A stretch of 64,000 bases of DNA from Pseudomonas sp. MWU16-30317 (GCF_020515695.1 NZ_JAIWJA010000001.1:806001-870000); one strand, 5' to 3'; positions 18,563-27,719 are shown, numbered from the stretch's first letter. Notes: a model not told the origin generated them from the letters alone. Program-made: numbers and translations.

Positions 18563-18835
18563 ATGGATTGGATGGCCTGGACACTGCCCACCGCGATTTT
18601 CTTTGCCGGCATTGCCTTGCTGCTCACGGCAATGACCGCCTGGGAACTGCGCTCGGCAAGCGTCCCTCGTCGGGGTTTCCTGCCGATTTCCACAACGCGT
18701 GGTGATCGGTTGTTCATCGGGCTACTGGGAAGTGCCTACCTGCATCTGCTGGTGATCGGCGCGACCGACTGGAGTATCTGGATAGCCACCGGGGTTTCCC
18801 TGGTATGGCTGGTGGTGGTCATGCGCTGGGGTTGA
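18563..18835 (+). CDS. glpU: DUF2160 small membrane protein of the glycerol-type ABC operon
   Basis: A 90-residue protein with three hydrophobic segments (IFFAGIALLLTAMTAWE, LFIGLLGSAYLHLLVIGA and WIATGVSLVWLVVVM). DUF2160 genes sit between the permease and binding-protein genes in this transporter family; the rhizobial counterpart is called GlpU. GGAG lies 8 nt ahead of the ATG at 18563; a GTG three codons upstream overlaps that site and is less likely. Probably an accessory subunit; its role is unproven. Confidence 0.8.
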   Translation: MDWMAWTLPTAIFFAGIALLLTAMTAWELRSASVPRRGFLPISTTRGDRLFIGLLGSAYLHLLVIGATDWSIWIATGVSLVWLVVVMRWG

Positions 18836-18897
18836 GCCCTTTCAATCCTGCCAGCGCACGAACAGCGGACTAATAACAAGCATCACTGGAGGTGTCT

Positions 18898-20667
18898 ATG
18901 TTCAATAAAAAAAACAAGCTGCGACATAGCGTGACGATTTCAACCCTGCTGACCCTCAGCGGGCTGAGTCTCTCGACCTGGGCGGACCCGTATGAAGACG
19001 CGGCGAAGAAATGGGTGGGCAACGAATTCAAGCCATCGACACTGACCAGTGAGCAGCAGCTCGACGAGCTCAAGTGGTTCATCAAGGCAGCCGAACCCTT
19101 TCGTGGCATGAAGATCAAGGTCGTATCCGAGACCTTGACCACCCATGAGTACGAGTCCAAGACCCTGGCCAAGGCCTTTACTGAAATTACCGGCATCGAA
19201 GTGACGCACGACCTGCTGCAGGAAGGCGATGTGATCGAGAAGTTGCAGACCGCGATGCAGTCGGACAAAAGTATCTACGACGGCTGGGTTAACGATTCCG
19301 ACTTGATCGGCACCCACTTTCGCTATGGCAAGGCCGAAGCCCTCAGTGATTTGATGGCCAATGAAGGCAAGGACTTCACCTCGCCGACGCTGGATATCAA
19401 GGATTTCATCGGTATCTCGTTTACCACCGCCCCGGACAAGAAAATCTATCAGTTGCCCGACCAACAGTTCGCCAACCTTTACTGGTTCCGTGCCGACTGG
19501 TTCGAACGCGCCGACCTCAAAGCAAAATTCAAGGCCAAATACGGTTATGAACTGGGCGTGCCGGTGAACTGGTCGGCGTATGAAGACATCGCCAAGTTCT
19601 TCAGCGAAGACGTCAAGGAAATCGACGGCAAGAAGGTTTATGGCCACATGGATTACGGCAAGAAGGACCCTTCGCTCGGCTGGCGCTTTACCGATGCCTG
19701 GTTCTCCATGGCTGGCAGCGGCGACAAGGGCCTGCCCAATGGCTTGCCCGTGGACGAGTGGGGCATCCGCGTGGAGGATTGCCACCCGGTGGGTTCGAGC
19801 ATCACCCGCGGCGGCGACACCAATGGCCCTGCGGCGGTATTCGCGACGCAGAAATACATCGATTGGCTCAAGGCCTACGCGCCACCTGAAGCAGCCGGCA
19901 TGACCTTCTCGGAGTCGGGGCCGGTGCCTTCACAGGGCAATGTCGCGCAGCAGATTTTCTGGTACACCGCCTTTACCGCGGACATGACCAAACCGGGCTT
20001 GCCGGTGATGAATGCTGACGGCACGCCGAAATGGCGCATGGCACCGTCGCCAAAAGGCCCGTACTGGAAGGACGGCATGAAGCTGGGCTATCAGGATGTG
20101 GGCTCATGGACCTTCCTCAAGGCCACGCCGGAGAAACAGCGCTTGGCCGCTTGGCTGTATGCGCAGTTCGTGACCTCGAAAACCGTGTCCCTGAAAAAAA
20201 CCATCGTCGGCCTGACCCCCATTCGCGAGTCGGACATCAATTCCAAGGAGATGACCGCGTTGGCGCCTAAACTGGGCGGCCTCGTGGAGTTCTACCGCAG
20301 CCCGGCCCGTGTGCAGTGGTCGCCCACCGGCACCAACGTACCGGACTATCCGAAGCTCGCGCAGCTGTGGTGGAGCCATGTCGCCGAAGCGGTCACGGGC
20401 GAGAAGTCGGCCCAGGCAGCACTGGACGGGTTGGCGAAAGACCAGGACGCGATCATGACGCGCATCGAGCGCTCCAAGGTGCAGGACGCCAGCGGTTGCG
20501 CGCCGAAGATGAACCCCGAGACCTCGGCGGAGGCCTGGTACAAAAAGGCTGAATCCAGCGGCGGCCAGTTCCTGGCACCTCAACGCAAACTCGAGAACGA
20601 GAAGCCTAAAGGCGAAACCATCAGTTACAACGAATTGCTCAAGAGCTGGGAGGCGGGCAAGAAGTAA
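18898..20667 (+). CDS. glpV: Extracellular solute-binding protein, GlpV-like
   Basis: A 589-residue periplasmic binding protein, longer than the roughly 430 residues usual for sugar-binding proteins, as in the glycerol ABC family. The signal peptide (MFNKKNKLRHSVTISTLLTL then SGLSLSTWA) is cut before DPYEDA. The extracellular solute-binding fold is visible in EITGIEVTHDLLQEGDVIEK and KKIYQLPDQQFANLYWFRAD. GGAGG sits 5 nt ahead of the ATG at 18898; the in-frame GTG at 18892 overlaps that site, so ATG is preferred. Last gene of the operon, followed by a hairpin. It would deliver glycerol or a related polyol to GlpPQ; the ligand is inferred. Confidence 0.85.
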   Translation: MFNKKNKLRHSVTISTLLTLSGLSLSTWADPYEDAAKKWVGNEFKPSTLTSEQQLDELKWFIKAAEPFRGMKIKVVSETLTTHEYESKTLAKAFTEITGIEVTHDLLQEGDVIEKLQTAMQSDKSIYDGWVNDSDLIGTHFRYGKAEALSDLMANEGKDFTSPTLDIKDFIGISFTTAPDKKIYQLPDQQFANLYWFRADWFERADLKAKFKAKYGYELGVPVNWSAYEDIAKFFSEDVKEIDGKKVYGHMDYGKKDPSLGWRFTDAWFSMAGSGDKGLPNGLPVDEWGIRVEDCHPVGSSITRGGDTNGPAAVFATQKYIDWLKAYAPPEAAGMTFSESGPVPSQGNVAQQIFWYTAFTADMTKPGLPVMNADGTPKWRMAPSPKGPYWKDGMKLGYQDVGSWTFLKATPEKQRLAAWLYAQFVTSKTVSLKKTIVGLTPIRESDINSKEMTALAPKLGGLVEFYRSPARVQWSPTGTNVPDYPKLAQLWWSHVAEAVTGEKSAQAALDGLAKDQDAIMTRIERSKVQDASGCAPKMNPETSAEAWYKKAESSGGQFLAPQRKLENEKPKGETISYNELLKSWEAGKK

Positions 20668-20683
20668 TCGCTGACGCTACTCG

Positions 20684-20705
20684 AACGGTACCTGTGGGTG
20701 CCGTT
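20684..20705 (+). terminator. Hairpin after the ABC operon
   Basis: AACGGTACC-TGTG-GGTGCCGTT, a 9-bp stem with one G-U pair, 16 bases after the binding-protein stop. There is no strong T-run. Beyond it (20706-20919) I see nothing coding that I can support. Confidence 0.5.
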
Positions 20706-20919
20706 TGGGTGACGTACCTTGGTCAACAGGGACTGGATAAGCAATCCTTACCTGGCAAATCCTTGGTCGTTCGGAAGAGGATATGGGTAATGATTCGATG
20801 TCTTCAAGCAGGCTGCATCACGTATGTCCAGGACGCTGCGTTCATCTGTGGGTGACCGAGCGGCTGCTGACTTGCGCCAGCAACCCATACGGCAAGCTCC
20901 AGGTCAGATCAGTGCCGGG

Positions 20920-21075
20920 TCAAGCCTGCTCGTTTTGCTTGTCATCGTCGTGCTTGAGGGGTGGCTTCATGCCTGGCTGAGGCGCGTGCTCGGCATCGGG
21001 CGCGATTTCTTCGCCGTGGTTCTTTTTCTCTTGCTGGACTTTTTTGTCGTGAGCGACGTTACGTGGATCTGTCAT
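20920..21075 (-). CDS. Small, highly charged hypothetical protein (51 residues)
   Basis: Reads MTDPRNVAHDKKVQQEKKNH and continues with an acidic, Pro- and Lys-rich tail ending DDDKQNEQA. GAGGA lies 7 nt ahead of the ATG at 21075, a good start. There are no hydrophobic segments; it looks intrinsically disordered. Small hydrophilic proteins of this type are common in pseudomonads, but I assign no function. It is transcribed towards the end of the ABC operon. The 208 bp between it and the hydrolase gene hold no other supported feature. Confidence 0.55.
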   Translation of the reverse strand: MTDPRNVAHDKKVQQEKKNHGEEIAPDAEHAPQPGMKPPLKHDDDKQNEQA

Positions 21076-21283
21076 GAAAATTCCTCGATCGGGTAAATGA
21101 TTCAAACACCCACCTAGGCGATACGCCGGCGTTGAGCATCTGGGCATGATTTGGAGTTGGGCCGGGCTTGAGCGTTCAATACATCTCGGACTGCAACGGC
21201 CTGAGGAGGTGAACCGCTTGCTCCTAAAGGTTCTGGGCCGCATCAAGGTGGGTGCTGGGGCGTTTGATGTTCGCTCGAAAGCA

Positions 21284-22291
21284 TCACAGTAATAATCTCT
21301 CCATTCCCACAAAAATCTGCGTCATGGCTTGACGGTCGCGGCCTGGACCCCCGGCGCAGTGGCCCCAGTCTGATTGCAGTACCTGCACGTGGGCATCCTT
21401 GATCAGGCTGGCCTCATGCCGCGCATCCTCGACGGTAAAGTACAGGTCGCTGCTACCGGGCATGCTTAGGGTGCGTGCACGGATGCGGGCGAGGCCGCTA
21501 GCCAGGCTTTCACCGTTCGGCGGTGCGGCGTCTTGCCAGGTGTGCAGGGTGCACAGCAGGTCGTTGGCGTCTTGTGCCAAGTGGTCGTTCTCCCAGAACT
21601 CAAGCAGCGCCTCGACCGTACTGAAGCCCAACTCGCGGTACAGGCCGTTACGGAAGAACGCCTGAGAGTATGCCCACCCCGCATAGACCCGGCCGAACGC
21701 ACGCAGCCCGGCCTGTGGCTGCGCCTCGTAACGTCCGTGTTGCCAACTGCTGTCGGCGCACAATGCGGCCTTGACGCCTTCAAGAAATACCCGATTATGC
21801 GGCCAGCATTGGGCTGTCGCGCAGATCGGCAAAATGCGCTCGACCCTGTCCGGGTAATGCATCGCCCAATGCAGAGCCTGCATGCCGCCCATTGACCAAC
21901 CGCACACCAGCGCCAGCCGCCATTGGTCAAACAGAGTGTCCAGCAGTCGGCGCTGCGCCTCGATGTTATCGACCAGGCTGATCCGCGGAAAATCCGCTCC
22001 GCGCTGGCCTGGCTTGGCATTGCTGGGCGAACTCGACCAACCAGAGCCAAACAGGTTGGTCAGCACCACACAGTAGTTTCCGCTGGCCAGCGGGCTGCCC
22101 GCACCAAGCAAGGGCAAGCTGCCCCAATGCGTGCCACCGTAATAGCTGGGGATCAGCACAACGTTGTCGCACGCGGCATTGGGCCGGCCCAGCACTTGGT
22201 AACACAGCTGTGCATCCTGGATCGTCTGGCCGCTCTGGAGGGGGATGTCGCCCAGATTCATGAAGTGTTTTTCTTTCATCAACTCAAGCAT
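21284..22291 (-). CDS. MetX-like alpha/beta hydrolase (homoserine O-acetyltransferase family)
   Basis: A 335-residue alpha/beta hydrolase of the homoserine acyltransferase family. The nucleophile elbow is GWSMGG, followed by MQALHWAMHYPDRV; the late acid is in the SSDLYF region and the histidine in DWGHCAGG. It is not the housekeeping metX, because the N-terminal half (VVLIPSYYGGTHWGSLPLLG) differs and it sits in a nitrogen cluster; it could be an amide or ester hydrolase. GAGGA lies 9 nt ahead of the ATG at 22291; a second ATG four codons in is possible. It is divergent from glnT with a palindrome between them, so both are probably controlled by the TetR gene at 24959. Confidence 0.75.
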   Translation of the reverse strand: MLELMKEKHFMNLGDIPLQSGQTIQDAQLCYQVLGRPNAACDNVVLIPSYYGGTHWGSLPLLGAGSPLASGNYCVVLTNLFGSGWSSSPSNAKPGQRGADFPRISLVDNIEAQRRLLDTLFDQWRLALVCGWSMGGMQALHWAMHYPDRVERILPICATAQCWPHNRVFLEGVKAALCADSSWQHGRYEAQPQAGLRAFGRVYAGWAYSQAFFRNGLYRELGFSTVEALLEFWENDHLAQDANDLLCTLHTWQDAAPPNGESLASGLARIRARTLSMPGSSDLYFTVEDARHEASLIKDAHVQVLQSDWGHCAGGPGRDRQAMTQIFVGMERLLL

Positions 22292-22359
22292 TTAGCTTAT
22301 TCCTCTTTGTGTCACTGGAGCCGAGCGCCCAAACCTGGCAAGCCTTGCTCTGCGCTTAT

Positions 22360-22381
22360 ATATACACGCTGGCATGTATAT
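22360..22381. promoter_or_regulatory. Palindromic operator, candidate TetR-family site
   Basis: ATATACA-CGCTGGCA-TGTATAT, a perfect 7-bp inverted repeat with an 8-nt centre. It lies between the divergent hydrolase and glnT genes. The AcrR-type regulator at 24959 in the same cluster is the natural candidate to bind it. Confidence 0.6.
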
Positions 22382-22443
22382 TGAATGAACGAATCGTGCC
22401 AGGGCGCTTGGCGCCATGACCTTATCAGCGGAGATAAACTGCA

Positions 22444-23802
22444 ATGAGCCACAGCCCGGAAGCGGAACAGCTGAAAATCACCCTGCAGGCGAAGGGGGTG
22501 AAATATGCCATGGCCAGCTACGTCGACATTCATGGCGTGATCAAAGGTAAATTCGTGCCGCTCGCGCATCTGGGCCAGATGCTCAACGGTTCGGAGCTGT
22601 ACACCGGCGCGGCACTGGATGGCGTGCCCCAGGACATCAGCGACAATGAAGTCGCGGCAATGCCCGATCCGGCCAGCGCCATTCAGTGCGCCTGGAACAA
22701 AGAGCTGGCCTGGTTTGCCAGTGATCTCTACCTGGACGGCAAACCCTTCAGCGCCTGCTCCCGAGGTGCGCTGAAACGCCAGACCGACGCTGCGGCCGCC
22801 ATGGGTTACACCTTCAATCTGGGCATCGAGACCGAATTTTTCCTGTTCAAGGACACTGCCGACGGCGGCTTCGAACCCCTCAGTCAGCGTGACAACCTGG
22901 CCAAGCCCTGCTACGACCCACGCGGGCTGATGGACAACCTGCACATCGTTGGCGAACTGGTCGAGGCGCTCAACGATATCGGTATGGATGTCTACTCGTT
23001 CGATCACGAAGACGCGAACGGTCAGTTCGAAACTGACTTCAAGTACGCCGACGCACTCACCATGGCTGACCGTTTCGTTTTCTTCCGCCTGCTGGCCAAC
23101 GAGATCGCTCGCAAGCACGGCGCCTTCGCCAGCTTTATGCCCAAACCCTCGGCGGACCGCACTGGCAGCGGCGCGCACTACAACATGTCGCTGGCCGACC
23201 GCGAGACCGGGCGCAACCTGTTCGAGCCTGACAACGACGATGTTCATGAATGCGGCGTCAGCCAATTGGGCTATCACTTTATCGCAGGGGTCTTGAAGCA
23301 CGCGCAGGCCATCTGCGCGGTCATTGCGCCGACGGTCAACAGCTACAAGCGCCTGGTGCGCAAGGGCAGTATGTCGGGCTCGACCTGGGCGCCGGTGTTC
23401 GTCTGCTACGGCAACAACAACCGCACCAACATGCTGCGCATCCCCTCCCAAGGCAGTCGTGTCGAGTGCCGAGCGGCGGACATCGCCTGCAACCCTTATC
23501 TGGGTGCTGCGTTGATCCTCGCAGCGGGCCTTGAGGGTATTCGCGACAAGCTTGACCCCGGCTTGCCGCACCGCGAGAACATGTACAACTACAGCGAAGC
23601 GCAGGTGGCCGAAATGGATATCGAATGCCTGCCGCGCAATCTTGATGAGGCCATTGACGCTTTCGAAGCGGACCCTCTGTCGCGCGAAGTCTTTGGTGAT
23701 GACCTGTTCCGTGCCTTCATCGACTTCAAGCGTGATGAATGGACCGCGTACCACACCCATGTTTCCGATTGGGAAATACAGCGCTACCTGAAGTTCTTCT
23801 AA
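22444..23802 (+). CDS. glnT: Type III-like glutamine synthetase / gamma-glutamyl ligase (GlnT)
   Basis: A 452-residue glutamine synthetase-fold ligase. Metal and ATP-site motifs are clear: GIETEFFLF (metal Glu), DHEDANGQFETDF, FMPKPSADRTGSGAHYNMSL (nucleotide and substrate loop), NSYKRL, and RVECRAADIACNPYLGAAL. It lacks the adenylylation region of GlnA. GlnT-type enzymes join ammonia or a small amine to glutamate; close relatives include gamma-glutamylmethylamide synthetase, so methylamine is an alternative substrate. GGAG lies about 8 nt before the ATG. A binding-protein gene follows 18 bases after its stop. The neighbourhood suggests nitrogen scavenging from an amide, urea or amine. Confidence 0.85.
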   Translation: MSHSPEAEQLKITLQAKGVKYAMASYVDIHGVIKGKFVPLAHLGQMLNGSELYTGAALDGVPQDISDNEVAAMPDPASAIQCAWNKELAWFASDLYLDGKPFSACSRGALKRQTDAAAAMGYTFNLGIETEFFLFKDTADGGFEPLSQRDNLAKPCYDPRGLMDNLHIVGELVEALNDIGMDVYSFDHEDANGQFETDFKYADALTMADRFVFFRLLANEIARKHGAFASFMPKPSADRTGSGAHYNMSLADRETGRNLFEPDNDDVHECGVSQLGYHFIAGVLKHAQAICAVIAPTVNSYKRLVRKGSMSGSTWAPVFVCYGNNNRTNMLRIPSQGSRVECRAADIACNPYLGAALILAAGLEGIRDKLDPGLPHRENMYNYSEAQVAEMDIECLPRNLDEAIDAFEADPLSREVFGDDLFRAFIDFKRDEWTAYHTHVSDWEIQRYLKFF

Positions 23803-23820
23803 ATTGAACGAGGTCAGACC

Positions 23821-24894
23821 ATGTCCATCAAGCCCCTGAAGACGCTGCTCTGTGCAATCAGCGTGGTCCTGGCCGGCAGCCTGCCGATCAGCGCCTACGC
23901 CGAACCTAAACAACAGTTCAACCTGGCGTGGAGCATCTATGCCGGCTGGATGCCATGGAAGTATGCCGACGAGTCCGGGATCATGAAAAAATGGGCCGAT
24001 AAATACGGCATCAAGGTCAACATCACCCAGATCAATGACTACGTCGAATCGATCAACCAGTACACCGCGGGCAAGTACGACGCGGTGGTACTGACCAGCA
24101 TGGACGCCTTGTCGATTCCAGCGGCGGGCGGGGTCGACAGCACGGCGTTGATCGTGGGTGACTATTCAAATGGCAACGATGGCATCGTCATGAAAGACAG
24201 TGCCGACATGAAGACCCTCAAAGGGCAGAAAATCAATCTGGTCGAGTTGTCAGTCTCGCACTACCTGCTTGCGCATGCCCTGGAGAGCGTCGGCCTCAGC
24301 GAAAAAGATGTAAAGGTGGTCAATACTTCGGATGCCGACATCGTCGGCAGCTTTGCCAGCAAGGACGTGCGCAACGTGGTCACCTGGAACCCGCTGCTCG
24401 ATCAGGTCGCTGCCGTACCGGGCGTTCATCGCGTATTCGACTCCAGCCAGATCCCTGGGCATATCAAAGACCTGACCCTGGTCAACAGCAAGACGTTGGC
24501 CGACAACCCGGCGTTCGGCAAGGCAGTGGTCGGCGCGTGGTATGAGGTGATGGGCATCATCGCCAGCAACACGCCGGCCGGTGCCAAAGCCCGTGCCTTT
24601 CTGGGCGAAGCGTCGGGCACTGATCAGGCCGGTTACGAGTCGCAACTCAAGGGCATGAAAATGTTCTGGACCCCCGCAGAATCGCTGGCGTTCATTGAAA
24701 GCCAGCAGGCCTACAATGCGATGGACAGCGTCAGGCAGTTCTCCTTCGCCCACGGTCTGCTTGGCCAAGGCGCCGCCAACGCAGACTTCATTGGTATCAG
24801 CCTGCCCAATGGCAAGTTGCTCGGCGATGCCAAGAACGTCAAACTGCGCTTCGATACCTCCTACATGCAGATGGCCCGCGACAACAGGTTGTAG
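23821..24894 (+). CDS. Urea-type ABC transporter substrate-binding protein (orphan)
   Basis: A 357-residue periplasmic binding protein with signal peptide (LLCAISVVLAGSLPISAYA, cut before EPKQQF). The mature N-terminus FNLAWSIYAGWMPWKYADES is typical of the NitT/TauT-like binding proteins found near urea carboxylase genes. The ligand is therefore probably urea or a small amide, by family only. No permease or ATPase gene is adjacent, so it must share a membrane complex encoded elsewhere. It is in operon order after glnT. A hairpin separates it from the tetR gene. Confidence 0.8.
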   Translation: MSIKPLKTLLCAISVVLAGSLPISAYAEPKQQFNLAWSIYAGWMPWKYADESGIMKKWADKYGIKVNITQINDYVESINQYTAGKYDAVVLTSMDALSIPAAGGVDSTALIVGDYSNGNDGIVMKDSADMKTLKGQKINLVELSVSHYLLAHALESVGLSEKDVKVVNTSDADIVGSFASKDVRNVVTWNPLLDQVAAVPGVHRVFDSSQIPGHIKDLTLVNSKTLADNPAFGKAVVGAWYEVMGIIASNTPAGAKARAFLGEASGTDQAGYESQLKGMKMFWTPAESLAFIESQQAYNAMDSVRQFSFAHGLLGQGAANADFIGISLPNGKLLGDAKNVKLRFDTSYMQMARDNRL

Positions 24895-24903
24895 CAACGG
24901 CCC

Positions 24904-24930
24904 GCCACGGCGTTGCCATGGCGCCGTGGC
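24904..24930 (+). terminator. Hairpin between binding-protein and tetR genes
   Basis: GCCACGGCG-TTGCCATGG-CGCCGTGGC, a perfect 9-bp stem, 9 bases after the binding-protein stop and 29 bases before the tetR ATG. No T-run follows, so it may only reduce read-through. Confidence 0.5.
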
Positions 24931-24958
24931 TACGCTCCTGAACACGTGAAGAGCCTCA

Positions 24959-25561
24959 ATGCGCCGAACCAAAGAAGATGCCGAAACCACCCGCCTGAAA
25001 GTCATCGAAGCCGCGCTTGAGCTCTTCAGCCAGCACGGCTATTCCCACACTACCTTAGCCATGATTGCCGACGCTGCGGGTTTCAGCCGCGGGCCGATCT
25101 ACTGGCACTTCAAGAACAAGGACGAACTTTACGAAGCGGTCTTGCACTATTCCCAGGCGCCGCTGGAGCAATTGGTTGCCCAAAGCCTGGAGCTGCAGGC
25201 CACCCCCTTGCAGGCGTTGCAGTACTTTTGCGATCAGTGGTTCACCTTGCTCCTGGAAAACCGCTGGCACCGACAATCCTTCGAAATCTTGCTGAACAAG
25301 ACAGAATTGACCGTGCAGATGTCTGGCACGGTACGCCGCGAGCGAAAACTGACGCGCAAGATCGTGAACAGCCTGGCGCGCCTGATTGGTGAGGCACAGC
25401 GGTTGAAGCAACTGCCTGAGCAGGACAGCGAACAAAGCGCGGTATTGCTGTACACGGCGTTGATGGGCGTCACCCATACGTGGTTGGTAGACCCCAAGCT
25501 GTTCAGCTTGAAGAAGAATGCAAAGGTGTTCAGCGCGCGGTTGTTACGATTGCTGGACTGA
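24959..25561 (+). CDS. TetR-family repressor, AcrR/TtgR-type
   Basis: A 200-residue TetR repressor. The N-terminal helix-turn-helix is very close to AcrR/TtgR (IEAALELFSQHGYSHTTLAM, then IADAAGFSRGPIYWHFKNKD). The C-terminal ligand domain fits the AcrR group (LLLENRWHRQSFEILLNKTE). No efflux pump gene is nearby; instead it ends the glnT cluster, and the palindrome at 22360-22381 is its likely operator. It converges on the GH3 gene. Confidence 0.88.
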   Translation: MRRTKEDAETTRLKVIEAALELFSQHGYSHTTLAMIADAAGFSRGPIYWHFKNKDELYEAVLHYSQAPLEQLVAQSLELQATPLQALQYFCDQWFTLLLENRWHRQSFEILLNKTELTVQMSGTVRRERKLTRKIVNSLARLIGEAQRLKQLPEQDSEQSAVLLYTALMGVTHTWLVDPKLFSLKKNAKVFSARLLRLLD

Positions 25562-25648
25562 TGCGCTCAGTGTCAGCGCTGGCGCGCATCGTGCTGCCTA
25601 GCGTGCTAGTGCTCGATAGGCATACCTCGCGTGCCAAAGTCCTGTCTC

Positions 25649-27634
25649 TCAGTACTTCAGGCCGAAATGCAGAGGGTAGAGGGGCGAGGTGCTGTCGGCG
25701 GCCTTGCCCGATTGTTGGGCCTCGACAGCAGCCATGGACGACGGCAGCTCGAACGGCAATTTGCCCTCTGGTGCCTGCTTGCCAGTCAACACATCAAGCA
25801 GTGCCTGATCGCTCACGCCGAAGTTGGCAACGAGCGCGCGGCTGGCCTGCGCGACGTTACCCAGGATCGCCGGTCTGTCGAGATAGACTGTGGTCACGAC
25901 GGGTACTTTCGCGCTGATCTTCAGCAGCGCCGCGTATTCGGCGTTGTCTTGCTTGAAGTCCAGATCGCCTTCATGCAACCCGGAGCCGAACGCATAGGTC
26001 GCATGGGTCTGGAATGGTGCGTTCATGCGTACCACCGCTACATCGGCGGCCTCGGGAGCGGATACCACGGTCAAACCATGCTGTTGCGCCTGAGCACTCG
26101 ACACACCGACCAGATACACCTTGGTGCCGGGTTTGAGCGGCAGCACATGCTGCTGGTTCTGCAGCATGACCAGCGAGCGGCGCTGCGCCTGGAGGCCTTC
26201 TTCCTTGAACTGCGCATTGCCAACGATTCGCTCGGCTGCGGCGCCGTCCGCGTAAGGCGTCTCGAACAGGCCGAGTTGGAATTTCTGCAATAACAGTCGC
26301 GTGACCGACTGGTCGATCCGGGCCATGGAGACAGCGCCGTCCTTGACCGCTTCGATCAGCGGCTCGGTATTGAAGGTCCCGCCAAATTGATCGACTCCGG
26401 CATCCACCGCTTTGATGAAGCGCTGTTTTTCGGTCAGCCCCTCGACGCCCCACGGCATGCCGTACTTGGAATAAGCCTTGTTGGGATCTTGCCCTACTTT
26501 GCTGCCGGTCAGGCATTCGTCTGTACAGCTGTTGGTGATCAACCAGTCGGTCAGGATGATGCCCTTGAAACCGTACTCTTTGCGCAGCAACTCGGTCAGC
26601 ATTTGCTTGCTGAAGCTTGCACCGACGCGCTCCAGAGGCTTGCCATTGACGGTGATCCCTTCAGGTGGCACGCCATAGGTGGGAATGATCTCTGCCGCGT
26701 CGACGGCGAACGCCGCCTTGAAGGGGCTCAGTTGTGTCGTGAAGTCCTCGGCGCCATAAGCAAGATTGCGCCCGTAGGCATTCATCGCATCCAGGCCCTT
26801 GTAGGCTGCGCCGTAGCCGGCCCAGTGCTTGACGGTTGCCGCGACGCCGTCAGGTTGCAGGCCGTGGCTGCCATGTTGAAAACCGCTGATATACGCCGCA
26901 GTCATCTTGCTGACCAGATCGACATCTTCACCGAAGGTACCGTTGATGCGCGACCAGCGCGGCTCCGTGGCCAGGTCCGCCTGGGGTGACAGGGCGATCT
27001 GGATACCCATGGAGCGGTATTCCTGCCGGGCGATATCGCCGAATCGCTCAACCAGTTTTTCGTCACCGATGGCAGCAAGCCCCAGTGTCTCTGGCCACTG
27101 GGAAAAACTGCCGGAGCTGACGCTTGCACCCAGGGTGTACTGGAAATGATTACGTGGATCGGTACTGAAGCTGATCGGGATGCCCAGGCGGGTCTTTTCT
27201 GCCAGCCCCTGAAGCTGGTTGTAGCTGCTGACCATCTCGGCAGGGGAGATGCTGAGGCGCGAGATGAAATGATTGATGTGCTTGTCGGCAATCAATGGCG
27301 AGAGCTTTGCAAGGTTGTAACCCGCGTCTGCGCCTGTCGCGATGTAGGGGGCGGTGCTGTGCATCATCAAGCCGATTTTTTCTTCCAGGCTCATGCGCTG
27401 TACCAGATCTCTGGTACGGGCTTGGGGGGGCAGCCGCCAGTCCTCATAGGTGTCCAGCAGACCATTGTGATCGAGGTCCTTGAAGGTCAGGCCATCCTGG
27501 TGGAGCAACGGGCTGGAAACGGTTTTGAGCGAGGGCTGGGCGATGTCGGGCGAGGTCGCTGCGCTATGGCTGCAGGCACTCAGATAGCAGGAGGCGGCGA
27601 TGACTGCAGCCGTGCTGGAGATGGCTTTGTTCAA
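25649..27634 (-). CDS. Glycoside hydrolase family 3 lipoprotein (beta-glucosidase-like)
   Basis: A 661-residue GH3 enzyme. A lipoprotein signal ends in lipobox LSAC, giving acylated Cys21. It is followed by a calcium-binding-like loop DLDHNGLLDTYEDW and the GH3 barrel (MSLEEKIGLM, TVKHWAGYGAAYKG, and nucleophile Asp in ILTDW). The C-terminal alpha/beta sandwich carries LVMLQNQQHVLPLK and GKLPFELPSS. It probably trims beta-glucosides at the envelope; the exact substrate is unknown. The start is TTG at 27634: an in-frame stop lies just upstream and no ATG or GTG precedes the lipobox, so the lipobox supports TTG. It lies downstream of nicT in the same orientation but is unlikely to belong to the nic pathway. 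Confidence 0.85.
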   Translation of the reverse strand: MNKAISSTAAVIAASCYLSACSHSAATSPDIAQPSLKTVSSPLLHQDGLTFKDLDHNGLLDTYEDWRLPPQARTRDLVQRMSLEEKIGLMMHSTAPYIATGADAGYNLAKLSPLIADKHINHFISRLSISPAEMVSSYNQLQGLAEKTRLGIPISFSTDPRNHFQYTLGASVSSGSFSQWPETLGLAAIGDEKLVERFGDIARQEYRSMGIQIALSPQADLATEPRWSRINGTFGEDVDLVSKMTAAYISGFQHGSHGLQPDGVAATVKHWAGYGAAYKGLDAMNAYGRNLAYGAEDFTTQLSPFKAAFAVDAAEIIPTYGVPPEGITVNGKPLERVGASFSKQMLTELLRKEYGFKGIILTDWLITNSCTDECLTGSKVGQDPNKAYSKYGMPWGVEGLTEKQRFIKAVDAGVDQFGGTFNTEPLIEAVKDGAVSMARIDQSVTRLLLQKFQLGLFETPYADGAAAERIVGNAQFKEEGLQAQRRSLVMLQNQQHVLPLKPGTKVYLVGVSSAQAQQHGLTVVSAPEAADVAVVRMNAPFQTHATYAFGSGLHEGDLDFKQDNAEYAALLKISAKVPVVTTVYLDRPAILGNVAQASRALVANFGVSDQALLDVLTGKQAPEGKLPFELPSSMAAVEAQQSGKAADSTSPLYPLHFGLKY

Positions 27635-27719
27635 ATGGGTTCACCGTTTTCTGGGCGGTAGTGGTCGTGGACTTCAGTGATATTGCTATCGCTGAAGCCA
27701 CTCGGTGGAGCGCGGTGAT

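Noticed and set aside
22312-23913. 533-codon open frame antisense to glnT
   Set aside because: It mirrors the glutamine synthetase codons, has no ribosome site or family motif, and exists because G/C third positions suppress stops on the opposite strand.
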